Assembly (NCBI GenBank): GCA_032719365.1
Contig: CM064862.1
Span: 88,338,503 to 88,402,502, forward strand
Direction of reading: 5' to 3'
DNA length: 64,000 bases
Origin: Prinsepia uniflora
Taxonomy: Eukaryota > Streptophyta > Magnoliopsida > Rosales > Rosaceae
Below, in pieces: positions 47,207 through 59,214 of this stretch (position 1 is its first letter; each line of letters opens with the position of its first letter). The position numbers and the translations under genes were made by a program. The notes beneath the pieces are model-generated. The model was not told the origin of the DNA and ran no database searches. It was given only the letters and a program-made list of their open reading frames with translations.

Positions 47207-49358
47207 ACAGCTCCTTATTATCGTTATATTTGAAGTACATCCTATCATGCATAATCTACTAGCTAGTAATTATTCACGACCTACAATTTCGCAAAAATTC
47301 AGCCATATATCTATATATGGTACTATACACCAATACATCGAATTTGTCAAAAACTGAATTAATTTTTTTTAATCAAATGCATGTTTTCCTATTTAGGTAG
47401 GTTTGAGGTTTTTCACATTTCGCATCAATATTGTTGGCATGTGAATATCTGATTAGCCGGTGACTTAAGAGGTTGAGCTAGGGCGGTGCATGCTACACAA
47501 TATATAATAAGATCTCGTGTTCATTTGGGGCATATACAAAAGCCTAATTGCATGGTGTTTGACTAATGATCGACTAGCATATGGGCGATTAAATTAAAGT
47601 GATCATCGACATGCCAAACGCACCTTACAAAATCTTCTTTGGTTGATTAATTGCCTTTACGAAAAGAAAAGGAAAAAAAAATTGAAAAGAAGCTTTGTTT
47701 GCTTCTATATATATATATATGATGGTGAGAGGTTGATGGTGAGGTCCTTTTGTTTACTGAAAACATAAAGGAGGATTGATCTTGAAACCTTTATGTTTTA
47801 TGCTATGCTTGTAACCAAAAGGTTGATTTTCTAAACTCTTAATTAAGTATAAACACTTCACGTATTATCTTTTAAACAAACGTTTATATTGTTAATAATA
47901 TTGTATATTAAAGCACGTAAATAAGGTAGATTCCGTAAGATAGAATCATAATCATAACAATTTTGTTAATTATAAGCTGCTTTTTGACTGCATTTGTTTA
48001 CTAATTAATAATATATATGAATGTACATGCATATATACCGACAGAAAATAAAGGGAAAAGGGAAGATGCGATCGATCGATGGCTTTTTCAAATGTTTGAA
48101 TTAATGCTTTTCTCGAACTTTATAATTATATTTATATTTATATAATGGAGGTTGATTGAGGACTGACTAGTGACTAGTACGTAACAATATTGCAAACAAT
48201 TTCTAAGAGATTCTATCGACCACCACCTTGCTGAATGCCGATATATAGGATCGGAATTATTGGATGACTTGCCTCGTGACCGTTAATTTAGTTAATGTAA
48301 GTCCAACCAGATGATCATATATACATTCTTTACTTAATTAATGAACAAAATTTAGATTAGCAACCAATTAGCGAAACCCATGCCAACGTCGGCCTAATTA
48401 AAGTGCAGACATTGTGTGACTTTCTTTGAAAAAAGCGATGTGAATTTTAAGTAGAGATAGGTGAATGGTAATTAAGTTGAATGGACATGTTATATAGATT
48501 GTTAATTGAATCAAAGTGTTACAACATAAATATTTTATGCATGCATATAGTATAATATAACTAGCAACCATGGAATCCAACTTCCACCACAAATCGTGTT
48601 CGATCTTCATCTTCATCGCGTATATATATAATTGGCTTTTGCAGCTTCATATATAATTGTGCGGTAGTAGTTCACATTTTCCACCATTCATAGATATATT
48701 GGCACAAGCCCACTTATTTCAGCAGAAATCAGATCTACAAAACCATCACAAATTGTGAGCAAGGGCCATTCATACATGAAATATTGAATTGACGAGCAAA
48801 TCATTTGGTTTCCTTAAAGCTCATTGTCCCTTATTTTTAGGGCACGCACATATCCCCCTACGTACCCACTGCCCCTCCAATGCCATGCATGATAATATAT
48901 ATCATCAACATTCGTATTAACTTCTTCTAAAATGTTCTCGTTACAATCATATCATTAATTTAGATTTTTACGCTATAACAATTTTGCTTAACGGAACAGT
49001 GTTCAATCATGTATAAAGTGACAATAATAAATTGCGTGTGTATATACATGAAGGAAGTGGATTTTGATCAGTTTGTACTTTGTAGTAGTGCTGTGAAGTG
49101 TGACCAATTATTGTTGGAAGTTATACGTACAATGCTGTAGGGAACTCTTGTCTTTATGATGCAGAATACAATGATCTTATCCACATCATCTAGTTGTCTC
49201 AAAATCACGGCGAGGGCCACGGTGGTCGGTGGCCGGTGGTCCCTGCCGTCAGGAATTTGTACCCATATGTATGTATGGTACTCAAAGCCTTGAAAAAGGG
49301 AGGAATTAATTACATGTTCTTTCAGTAATTACAATTAATGTTATATAAATATAATAAC

Positions 49359-49485
49359 AGGTGTATGGTCTTCAACTAGTACATTGTTGGTCTTTGTCAT
49401 GCACCGTTAAAAAAAAAAAAAAAAAAACTTACTGTAAAACAACAGGTGTATGGTCTTCAACTATTCCATTGTTGGTCAAAGGGGG
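49359..49485. repeat. 40-bp direct duplication around a poly-A run
   Basis: ACAGGTGTATGGTCTTCAAC, then TAxTxCATTGTTGGT, occurs at about 49359 and again at about 49442. An A18 run lies between the copies. Confidence 0.8.
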
Positions 49486-52400
49486 TGCATATATAATTGA
49501 TTGATCAGGATTCAGGAGCTTTTGTTTTTTTTCTGGGTCAATGGTGCTTTTGGGCTTTGGGATTCGGATTCAAAACTCAATTGTTTTATCTCACATGGCA
49601 CCTTATACTTTGGAAAGAAATGAATCCATGCAGATCGAATAATTGAGACTGCTGGGACAAGAATTAAGTTACCATTATGACAATTACCTCTCCACATGGT
49701 GAAGGTGGTAATTAATTGCATTGGGAGTTAGGTTAATGAGTTCATTGGCTCAACAATCCTCATACATTTACCAAAATGATGGGGATGGCTCCATCTCTAC
49801 ATCTTTAAAAAACTAAACCTAGGCATATATACAAACACACCCACATGCTTAAGAATGATCAAATCCTTACAAAATAACTCTACTTATGTTTTCTGTCGAA
49901 GGAATTGTTTAGATATTATTACATTGAACTATCATTATCAAGTAAAAATTCTATATATATATATATAAATAAAAAAAATTCAAAATATTATGAATGACAA
50001 TAATTTATGGGATTAACAGTTGAACCCCGTGCTCAACCCACACGCCTAGCTGTGCTAGGGGCAACTCTACTTATGTTGGCCATGCTTAACTTAAGTTGGG
50101 CAATATGCTACTTTGAGTAGATTGCGTAAATAAGTATTTTACCTTATATGAAATAAGTAATAATAATGATGTAATACGTGTATAAGTGAGACATGGAATA
50201 AGTTTCTCTCTTCGATCGGCTTGGCAAAATTTGATTTTTGTTGTGAGAATATATATGCATCGATCTGTTTCTAGCTAATTTTCTACCTATCAAAGGATTG
50301 AAAAAAAGGTTAATTTTCACAACTTCAAGTGCTATGACATTAATTATCTTTCATGGGTAACTAACTAGCTAGTTAATTATCACCTTAATTTGATTCCAAA
50401 TTCCAGTGAGTGTTGATTACTTGAAATGAAACCTTAATTATTTGTGGTGTTCTTTTACAAATTCCTGCCCATAAGAAGGCATCATTAGTTCATGTTCATG
50501 CCTTATTTAACCACCTTGAGCGCACTTTAGAACCAGTCTTTTTTGCTTGTTTTTTTGATTTGACGGCCATTGGATTCCAATTCCTCCGCTAACTTTGACT
50601 ATGGTGTAATATTTTTTATGCCATAATATGAAGTTGGGTGAATGGAATATGAAATTATGTTAATAAATAAATACTTTAATATTCAAGTATTACTTAAACA
50701 ATTGTATATATATTAGATAGTATATTCTCGAAATATCATAAGTTTAAGAGCTACGAAAATACTCTTGATTAAAATTTAACAGTTGTTTTTTAGCTAATTT
50801 ATAAAGTCATTGGCTATTTGGCTTCATCTAGTCATTCACTTCGAAAAAAAAACATCTTAGATCGAAACAGATATTGAAAACTCAGAAAGTTGATCATTCA
50901 TTCACAAAACTATTTACTTGGAAATGTTAGAACAGGTATGAAAGTTGATAAAGTAGCACATATGAATATGGTAGCAAAAGAAAGCGGTAAACAAATTAAA
51001 TGATTGTAATATATATATATATACATAGAAGAACGAAGCATAATAAAGACAAAGTAAGTATTTGGTAAACAAAGGCAATAGCTAAACCCAGCGAAATGGG
51101 CGCATAAAAAATTCAAATTTGTGCAGTGAATATTATTATAAGACTTCTCTTAGGCTTCAAGTCAAAGATTACACACTACAAAGTTTACAGAATGATTGTG
51201 CTCACAATATATATATATAGTCTTTCATTGCAATTCAAACAGCTAGGGCTACCGATTGTCGTAAAACCCTGGTTAATTCTTAATTAATTAAATGCTAATT
51301 ATAAAATAATATAGATATAAACCAATGAATATAGGGGAATTATGAAGAAGAAACACATGTGAAACCACTCATATCAAAATGTGACTCGAAACCATGATGT
51401 TGCCTCAAACTTCATTTCGTTTTATCATTGAAACTAAAGAAATGAAGCACTCAAAATGTATGGATGTCGACATAGAATTGGACTAAATTGTATTTGTGGG
51501 GACATTTGTCAATTCTTTTGGACCGAATTAGAGTTTTTAGAGGAATACGACTTTGTAGTTTGGTCCTTTTCTTTAAATGAGTCTAGAGTAAATTTTTTAT
51601 CGGGACGTCGAAAATTAATTCTCTAAAGTATAATTAGGCGTTAGTGACAGAGAGCTCTCCCAAATAAGTTTACTCCATATATACAAAAGGCTCTGAGATC
51701 GAATTACGAGCATTTGCTTAAGGGATTCGAGCCCTTTCCACTAGGAACAAGTGAGCAACCCATGTGGTTCAGTTTGGTCCCTTCATTTGCTTTCTGAAAA
51801 ATTTGGCAAAAAAAAAACAAGGGAAAAGAAGAGAAATTGGGTACTAAAATGAGGTACCGTGGGCCTGTTTCAAATGAAGACAAGCTTATCCGTGCCCAAT
51901 GGGCCACCACTTGGTCCATATGCCTGTTGTTCCTTACAACACCGACTTGCGCTGAGCATCTTATCCTGCATTTTACTTGCTCATACTATGACAGCGACAC
52001 CATGATTTCCTCATCATTACTGAGATGCCACTCCTGCACTAACACAGGTAACTCTACCTGCTCGAAAATGTTTGAGATCTGATTTTATGTGCGTTTACAT
52101 GTATGTGTTGCCACAATGTGAGCCACACAAGTCCCATCTTTCCTCCATTTGATAGCTTACACCCCGCGCGCCACAGCACCTTTCTTATGTGCTAAGGTTC
52201 AAGCTAGCAATCATGGCCTGAACTTGCATGATACAAGGATGATATTTTGAGTGAACTGTCACATCAGGGAGAGATAATGAACATGACAATGTCATACTAG
52301 CATTTTTATTGGGTTACTACCAATCTCTCCCCGTCGCTAAATATCACTGATCACACACAATTTCACAGCATTTTGAGGTTAAAATTGTTTCCGAATTGAT

Positions 52401-53560
52401 TGGGTTTGACATTGTAATTTAAGAAACTCAAACCGATAGGATGCGAAGGATAAAAATATTGATATCGATAGAAATATTGATAGTCAAATTTATAAAAATA
52501 GCAATATATATTTTAATATTGATATTATTAACGCTCAATAAAAATAGTGACAATTTAGTCTAAAAGTTGAAAATTATTAATGAAATTTTAAGAAAAAATT
52601 AAAAACTCAATAATGGTTATATGAAACTAATAAAAATTATAAAATAATTTTGTTATAATAAATATATAATATATAATATAATACGATGATAACTAACAAT
52701 ATGAAACTTTAAATATAAACATAAATTAAAACATACTTTTATTTATAATTTCGCACTAGCAAGAGATTTATTTATTTATAATTGAATATTAATATAACAA
52801 GATATACAACATAGTAATAAATTAAAATGAATGTGTATTAATTTTAATCGACCACATAATCATTTTTTGGTCAAATTAATAGAGCACATATTAATTAATA
52901 AATTAAAAATATATTTAAGAAAATATTTATTAAATAATTAGTAATAAATAATGTTATATAATTGACATAAATACACTGATTAGAAGAAAATTTGATAAAT
53001 AAAGGTTTTAATTTGACATATAAATAATGGTATATTTGTATTGATTTATTGGAGTTATTGATTATTAATTATACTTTACTATAATTTGTTACTAAAATAT
53101 CTAAGTCCAACCAATCAAAACCTTCCACACATTCTGTCGCTTCCATTTTTATTTGCATTCTCTCTCCCAGTGAAGACACCTATCTTCATCACCTATGTTT
53201 TTCTTTTTCTTTTTTTATCAAATAAATTAAGCCTTCCCATTAAATTGAACAATCAATTACCTGAAGGTTCAAAATAGAAAAAAGACAAATAATATGCCAA
53301 TGGTAAAATCAAAAAGGCCCATAAATAATCCAAAGTCCGAAATGAAAAAATTTTAAGTAACTTAAAAGAAACTAGATCTAAAAAATAGAAAGTCTCTACA
53401 CCTCCAACAATCGTCCACCAAATGGCTACAGCCACCACAACGTTACAGAAATCACCATTACTGATAATAATTGAGGAGAAATTAAAGAATCATTTGAAAA
53501 ATGGGAGTTAACAAATCACCCACGTATAAATGCTCCCATAATTGATTTAAAAGGTGCATT

Positions 53561-55700
53561 TAGCATTTTAACATTGACCCATAATTACAATCAATAGCGT
53601 ACAATCTAAAATGGAAGCAGATAGGTGCAGGGCAAGGTCAGCGACGAGCAACCATAGAGAGTGACAACACATAGCATCTAATGAGAGGAGATGAAAAAAG
53701 TGGGTGAATATAGCTTCATATAAAGCTGAAATGTCAGATCCAGGGAAACACAAGGTTTGCCATAGTAGGTGAAGATACAACCTCCAGAAAGGAAGGGGCC
53801 AACGTAAAGAAACCAGAAAGCAAACAAACACAAGAAAAGAAACTAAACAAAACCAAAAATTAGAATGAAAAAAAAAAAAACAAAGGAAACCACCAGACAG
53901 AAAGTTTGCCAAAGGGAAAAGTTGGAGACCAGTTTCTCCACCCCTACCACCGTAGCAAAGCACAGAAATAGCACCACTGCCGCAGCATCACCTATGTTTT
54001 TCTACTCTGCGAAATTCCCCCCTCCAGTCAGTACTTGTATGTTCCCACTTCCGAATTTATTATCTAACCGCTAAAGTACAACTGATATTATTAAGGCACA
54101 ATCAGTTCTTCTCAATTTTCCTCATCAGCAAGGGGCAAAGAACACATTTTCGGATTGGATCCCTCCCTTGTCTTTTCTGCAATCGAAGGCAAACCAAAAT
54201 CCCCAAATCCTAACCGGCGGCCTTGGCTGGCTGGGTTCGGTGGCAGCCTTTAGTCCGTTCTCTTTTCCTTTCCTCTTTTACTCTTTCTTTTACTCCCGAT
54301 TGCTATCTCGTTCCTCTGGATCCGCTTCTGCTGTGTTTCCATGGTGAGGCGGTTTTCTTGTCACTGGGGCAGCTCATCCGGTGGCTTGAGGATGGACTCG
54401 TGATGTGAGTTCCGCCCATGGGTTGTTCGCGATGGAAGTCCAGTTTGTCTGAGGTCTTCGCAGGCGACGAGATCTGGCTGCGGCAACGGTGGTCAGCACG
54501 GGGTTCGCTACTTCGATGCGATGTTTTGAAGCGACGCGGCATTGGTGGTGGTGCCTTAGCTGCGACGGCAGTGAGGCGAGGAGTTGATGCAGCTGCAGCT
54601 GCAGCGACGGTTCTGTCTGCGGCTATTGCGAGCCTGGGCGTAGTGCTGCTGCGGCTGCGACGACGCTTAGAGTGGCGTTGTTGCGGCTGAGGAGGCACTT
54701 TTTTGCTTTTTTGCGGCTGTTGTAAACTCCCTGGCGATGTTCTTCTCAGATCTGCATGGCGCGATTGATGCGAGGACTGGTTCAGTAGCTGCATCTGCAG
54801 CGGCGATGGCTGCTGTGGCGGTGGCCACGACAGTGACTCAAGCGGCGACTGTAAATGTGTCAAGGGGGCGGGTGTAGTATGAGTTTACTTACTGTTGGTG
54901 CAGGTGGTGACCTAGTAGGCTTGTTATCATTCTTGGGCTTAGCTGGCCTTCTTGTTCCTTCTCTAGCATTGTTGGTCTTGAGTTTGAATTAGTTGGTTTA
55001 GCAATTGGGTTGAACTTTAGTTTAAGTTCTATTGGCCTTTAAACTAATGTCTGGATCAATTTTACTTCATGCTAAACCATATTCGTATGTTTTATGTATT
55101 TATTTGTGAGTACCAACTAGATTTCTTACTTTTTCTAAAGAATGCCCCTCTAAACTTGTAATAGTAATTTTGTTGGATGGTTCAACAGTTGGCTACGAAT
55201 AATTGTGCTGTAAACCTTAGAAGCTGCATCAGCTGTAAATAATTTACGGCCCATTGGGTGGAGAGAAAAATGTAGGGACTGAACGACATTGGTTCTTCAA
55301 GTAGCAAAATGGCTTGGGCTCTAAAAGCCTCAAATTTAGACTTGTTCCTTCAATTGAAGGATAAGACAATCAGTGCTAACCCAACGAAACTCCTAAGTTC
55401 AAAACCGAACATCCAACTAAAATCAACACTGTCCATTTGTGAAGTTAGCCTTTTACTTGAAACCATAGCTCAACGGGCCCTCTGTATTACAGGTAAATTG
55501 TAGAAAACTCAGACCACGTAACCAAATTTCCTCAGAGCGTCCATCTAGTCTCACGTCTAGGAGCGCGTGTGTTCAAAGAAAGCATTGAAGTAGAAAGCAC
55601 AGAAGTGACCTGGCTGTACATTCCTCCTGCAATTCACTACACAATTCATATATGAATCCTTCAAGGACATTGAAAGAGAAAGGGGACTATGCAACGATGA
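53561..55700. other. Intergenic region with a GC-rich patch of unknown nature (54115-54880)
   Basis: The patch contrasts with its AT-rich surroundings and contains overlapping low-complexity open frames on both strands (Ala/Arg-rich on plus, Ser/Pro/Gln-rich on minus). This is what GC-rich DNA yields by chance, and no domain is visible. A pyrimidine-rich lead-in (54240-54300) and the drop to AT-rich DNA after 54890 could fit a retroposed or LINE-related 5' region, but I found no pol sequence or tail. No gene is called. Confidence 0.35.
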
Positions 55701-56244
55701 GATCACGAACGATGTACCAAATCTATAAACTGTTAAATAAGTAGATCACAAATCCGTTTCCTTAATTGGGCCAGACACTGAATATAAGTTTTAAAACTTG
55801 CACAAAACATTCTTCTTTGCTCTTGCCCATCCATATAGGCAAGTGTCAAAAACCACCTCTGCCACCACTCATGAATCCAAGTGCGCCGCAAAGCACCATA
55901 TCATCTTGGAGTTCTTCACAAACAGCTGATGTGATACACCTACAATCCAAACAACCTGTCATGAAGATCAGCAGATATTAGGACAATGAACACAAACAAA
56001 CAAAAAGAAGCAGGTAAAAGCCCATGTCCATAATTCCGGCATAAAAACATGCACTTTCTAATACTAGATTTAAGCGTGGGATTTATGAACTGGCATAGAA
56101 TTATAATGTATCACCAGCACAATTTCATATAACATGAATATCATTTCCTGTGTATAAGAGAAGGTGGCGGTAATCAAATGTTCCAATAGGTTAGAAGCTA
56201 TACATTATATCTTCCATTGGCCCATGTCTAGCAAAGTTTTATGT

Positions 56245-57840
56245 TCAAAACTGGCGCCTTGGCCTAGGTTCTGCCACAGTTACTCGAATAGATCTTCCAT
56301 TCAAGTCCTGTAAAAGACAAATTTAGAACACAATGGTATGCAATTGGGAACAAGAAATTGTTAAAAGAATGCAATGAAATACGTACAACTCCATCCAACG
56401 ATTCTATGGCACTGTTCATTTCATCAGCAGTGTCATAAGTTACAAAACCAAAGCCCCTCGATCTGCCACTGTCCCTGTCATAAACTACCTTGGCTTCCAA
56501 AACTTTTCCTTGCTCACTAAACAAATTCTCAAGTGCCAAATTGTCAACACCCCATGCAAGGTTACCTACATAGAGGCGGTTTGAGGAGTTGGAACCTCCA
56601 CCTCTGGGACTTATGCCACCTCTAAAAGAGGAATCTTCATTCCTAGGAGGAGGAGGACCATAATTTACCCTCAATGCCCTGCCATCAAGGTCCTGTGAAA
56701 TGACATTTAAGTCCCATCTTAGATACCATTCACGGATGAAATACATCCAGATGACACAAAGACCCAGAACAATCGACTACAAAAACCAAGCAATCACTAC
56801 ACTGGAAAAAACAACATTAAGAAAGACAAGACAAAGCTCCAACGCAATCTTTTCGCAATGACACCAACCTCAAACAACTTTCAGACATCAATCTACCAAT
56901 CTCAATGCAGACGATTATCATTAATTCAATCAGTTAAATTGGTATTGATACAACGTTAATTCTTTCTTAATAGTTACACAAAATAAACATGGTTCTTGTT
57001 GATGCATAAAATGAAATAAACAAATTTAAACAACAGTTGAGTGTTGATAAGCAACCGATACTGTATATAAAATTTAGAATACACCTTAAGAAATATCAGA
57101 GTATAAGACGAATACTTATTAAGTAAAACAAATCTGGACAATAATTGAGTGTTAACAAGATTAAATAACATAACAAACCATAATTTTTTTTTTCGCTTTT
57201 GCATATATATCAACAATGGTCAAATATAAGATGAACACTTACATAACCATTTAGCTGGCGAGCAGCTGCCTCAGCTTCCTGAACACTGGACATAGTTACA
57301 AAGCCAAATCCTCTACTTCTTCCAGTGGTCTTGTCATATATCACCTGCAAAGAACATTCATTTTAGCACAACAAAAGCCTCCATATTTAACCCACAAAAC
57401 CCCCTACGGAAAACTTCACTATTCGGCCAAATTCTAATAAAGAAAGGTACTTTTGAGCAAAAACAAGAAATTACCTCAACCATCTCGACATTTCCGGCAC
57501 TCTCGAATATCCCAGCTAGCTGAGCACTGTCAACGCTGAAGGGAAGGTTTCCAACGAAGAGTTTGAGGTCGGGTGTGAAACTGGCCTCACCATCGTCGCT
57601 CAGAACGTCCTCCTCGAACTCGGACGAGACGGCGACGTTTCGGACGAACCGAGACGACACGTTCTGAAACCCCTTGCCAGAGTTGAGAAATGAAGCCGAA
57701 ATTGAAATGGGCTTGCAGCCGAGGGTTAGAGAGGAGGAGGAGACAAAGTAGAGCGGGACCGAAGTGGCCTTCGGCGTGTAAAGAGCTAGGGTTTTGGGTG
57801 AGAGTGAAGGAATAGCTAAGGAAGCCGTGGAGGCAGTCAT
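56245..57840 (-). CDS. Chloroplast ribonucleoprotein, CP29/CP31-like, two RRM domains (4 exons)
   Basis: Nuclear gene for a plastid RNA-binding protein of the cpRNP family, whose members bind chloroplast transcripts and affect their stability, editing and splicing. CDS exons read on the minus strand: 57840-57475, 57344-57243, 56692-56387, 56307-56245. All junctions are GT-AG and phase 0, giving 837 nt and 278 aa. Residues 1 to about 70 are Ser/Thr-rich and poor in acidic residues, as in a chloroplast transit peptide. An acidic stretch (EFEEDVLSDDGE) follows. RRM1 spans about 93-170 (RNP2 KLFVGNL, RNP1 RGFGFVTM). The linker at about 169-194 is Gly/Pro/Ser-rich. RRM2 spans about 195-270 (RNP2 RLYVGNL, RNP1 RGFGFVTY). 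The protein ends PRPRRQF. Length and layout fit CP29-type proteins. The ATG is the first one ahead of the transit peptide. No break is visible, so I regard it as functional. The exact paralogue (CP28, CP29 or CP31) is not settled by eye. Confidence 0.93.
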
Positions 57841-57999
57841 GGTGGCTTTTGCTTTGCTTCGCCTCGCCTCTCAAACAGATAAGGTTTTTGCAAAAAAAAA
57901 AAGAGGCTTTGGGGATTTTGGGGACTCAGGGTTTATGAAGAAGTTTCGGATATTTTGTCTGACACAAACGGCCTTGGCTTTAGGTTAAATTACGAAATT

Positions 58000-59214
58000 A
58001 TCTGCTACAGTAAGGATCACGAAGCTATTATCTATGCATATGGCCCACTTTCCCACTTGTTTTCGATCACGACCGTTGATTACTAATTGTAGTTGCCAGC
58101 TGTTGATCCAGATTTGAGATATTGGATGGGAAGACATAGTTGAAGTTAAGGTTGAGGACAAAAAATATCATCGAGATATTTTCTGTACATTATGGAAAGT
58201 TGGATCTGATTGAAAGATTATTTCAAACTCCAAAATGGGCCGGCTCCCAATCCATTTCGTGTAAATGGGCCGATTTGAAATTGGCACCAGTTCTGGTAAG
58301 CATAATATGAGTTTTTTCTTTAATGTCATCGATATTATTTACATAAAGAAGTTAATAATTAAATAAATCGTTATGTTATTCATACATTATTGACACATAA
58401 TCTCGTTGGTATGAATATTGGGCAAAATACAATAACGAATAATTTCCTCTTCTACAATAATTGGTTTGAATTCAAAATCTAATGAAAATAATAAAAAAAA
58501 ATTAGATTTTATTAATGTTAACGGCTCACAATTTTGTAAATAATTGATTATCATTCATTAGCACGTAGCGTACATTTTTTTTCCAATTAATCGATAGCTA
58601 ATCTGCTAGAAATCTATATAAAGATTCTACGACTGCAAGAACTTTGACGTGTCATGTGGAGTTTCACTGGATCTCAACATGAATAACACCATATTTTGAG
58701 TTTATCAAATTGTATTTCCCTTTGATCCGGCCATTGTATACCACATCACTGAAATTGATCTCAACATACCCTAGAGATTCCTATATAACTAGAACAATTT
58801 AGATGGTTTTGATTTTAAAAAGAAATTGTCTTATCGAGTGTGGATCCTATGGGTGTTTAGGTGCCATACAAAAATTAATTATTTAAGGCATGTAGTAGAA
58901 AAATCGAACGAACTTGTCTCCAAAAACTGAATCTTCTCTTACTCCTTACTTCAATATGGATCTTCTCCCTTAAAGAAGCCTCTTCTAGCACAAACTGAAA
59001 TTCTTCATTCCAACTTGGACGTGGGGTTTTCCTCAGCATCTACACAAATTTGCATGCATTAGGCCATAATGGAACTCAAGATGAACTAATCACTTTTAAG
59101 TTTTCTGTCAAACGATATTAAAAGCACATTTAAAAGTATAAAAACAGCGTCACGTTGCAAACCCTAATTAAAATAAGAGTAAATGTAGTAGCTTGGGAAT
59201 CCTAATATATTCCC
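58000..59214. other. Intergenic region upstream of the chloroplast RNP gene
   Basis: AT-rich, without open frames of note. It should contain the promoter of the RNP gene near 57850-58100 (minus strand), but I see no unambiguous TATA element there. It also holds whatever remains of the synaptotagmin C2B end, which is beyond recognition. Confidence 0.5.

Larger units (their letters stand above)
46840..53560. other. AT-rich intergenic region, no supported gene
   Basis: Only short unrelated open frames (up to 81 codons near 51837-52082) with no motif I recognise. It contains local duplications (listed), AT microsatellites near 47708, 49952, 51010 and 51208, a poly-A run at 49409, and an extremely AT-rich block at about 52440-53090. 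I see no RNA gene or MITE termini that I could defend. Confidence 0.55.

Noticed and set aside
53568..53963. 131-codon Phe/Leu/Cys-rich frame (minus)
   Set aside because: Composition is what antisense of an A-rich purine stretch gives; no transmembrane protein family is recognisable.
54303..54863. 186-codon Ser/Pro/Gln-rich frame (minus)
   Set aside because: Low-complexity product of GC-rich DNA, with a competing Ala/Arg-rich frame on the plus strand; no motif or splice context.
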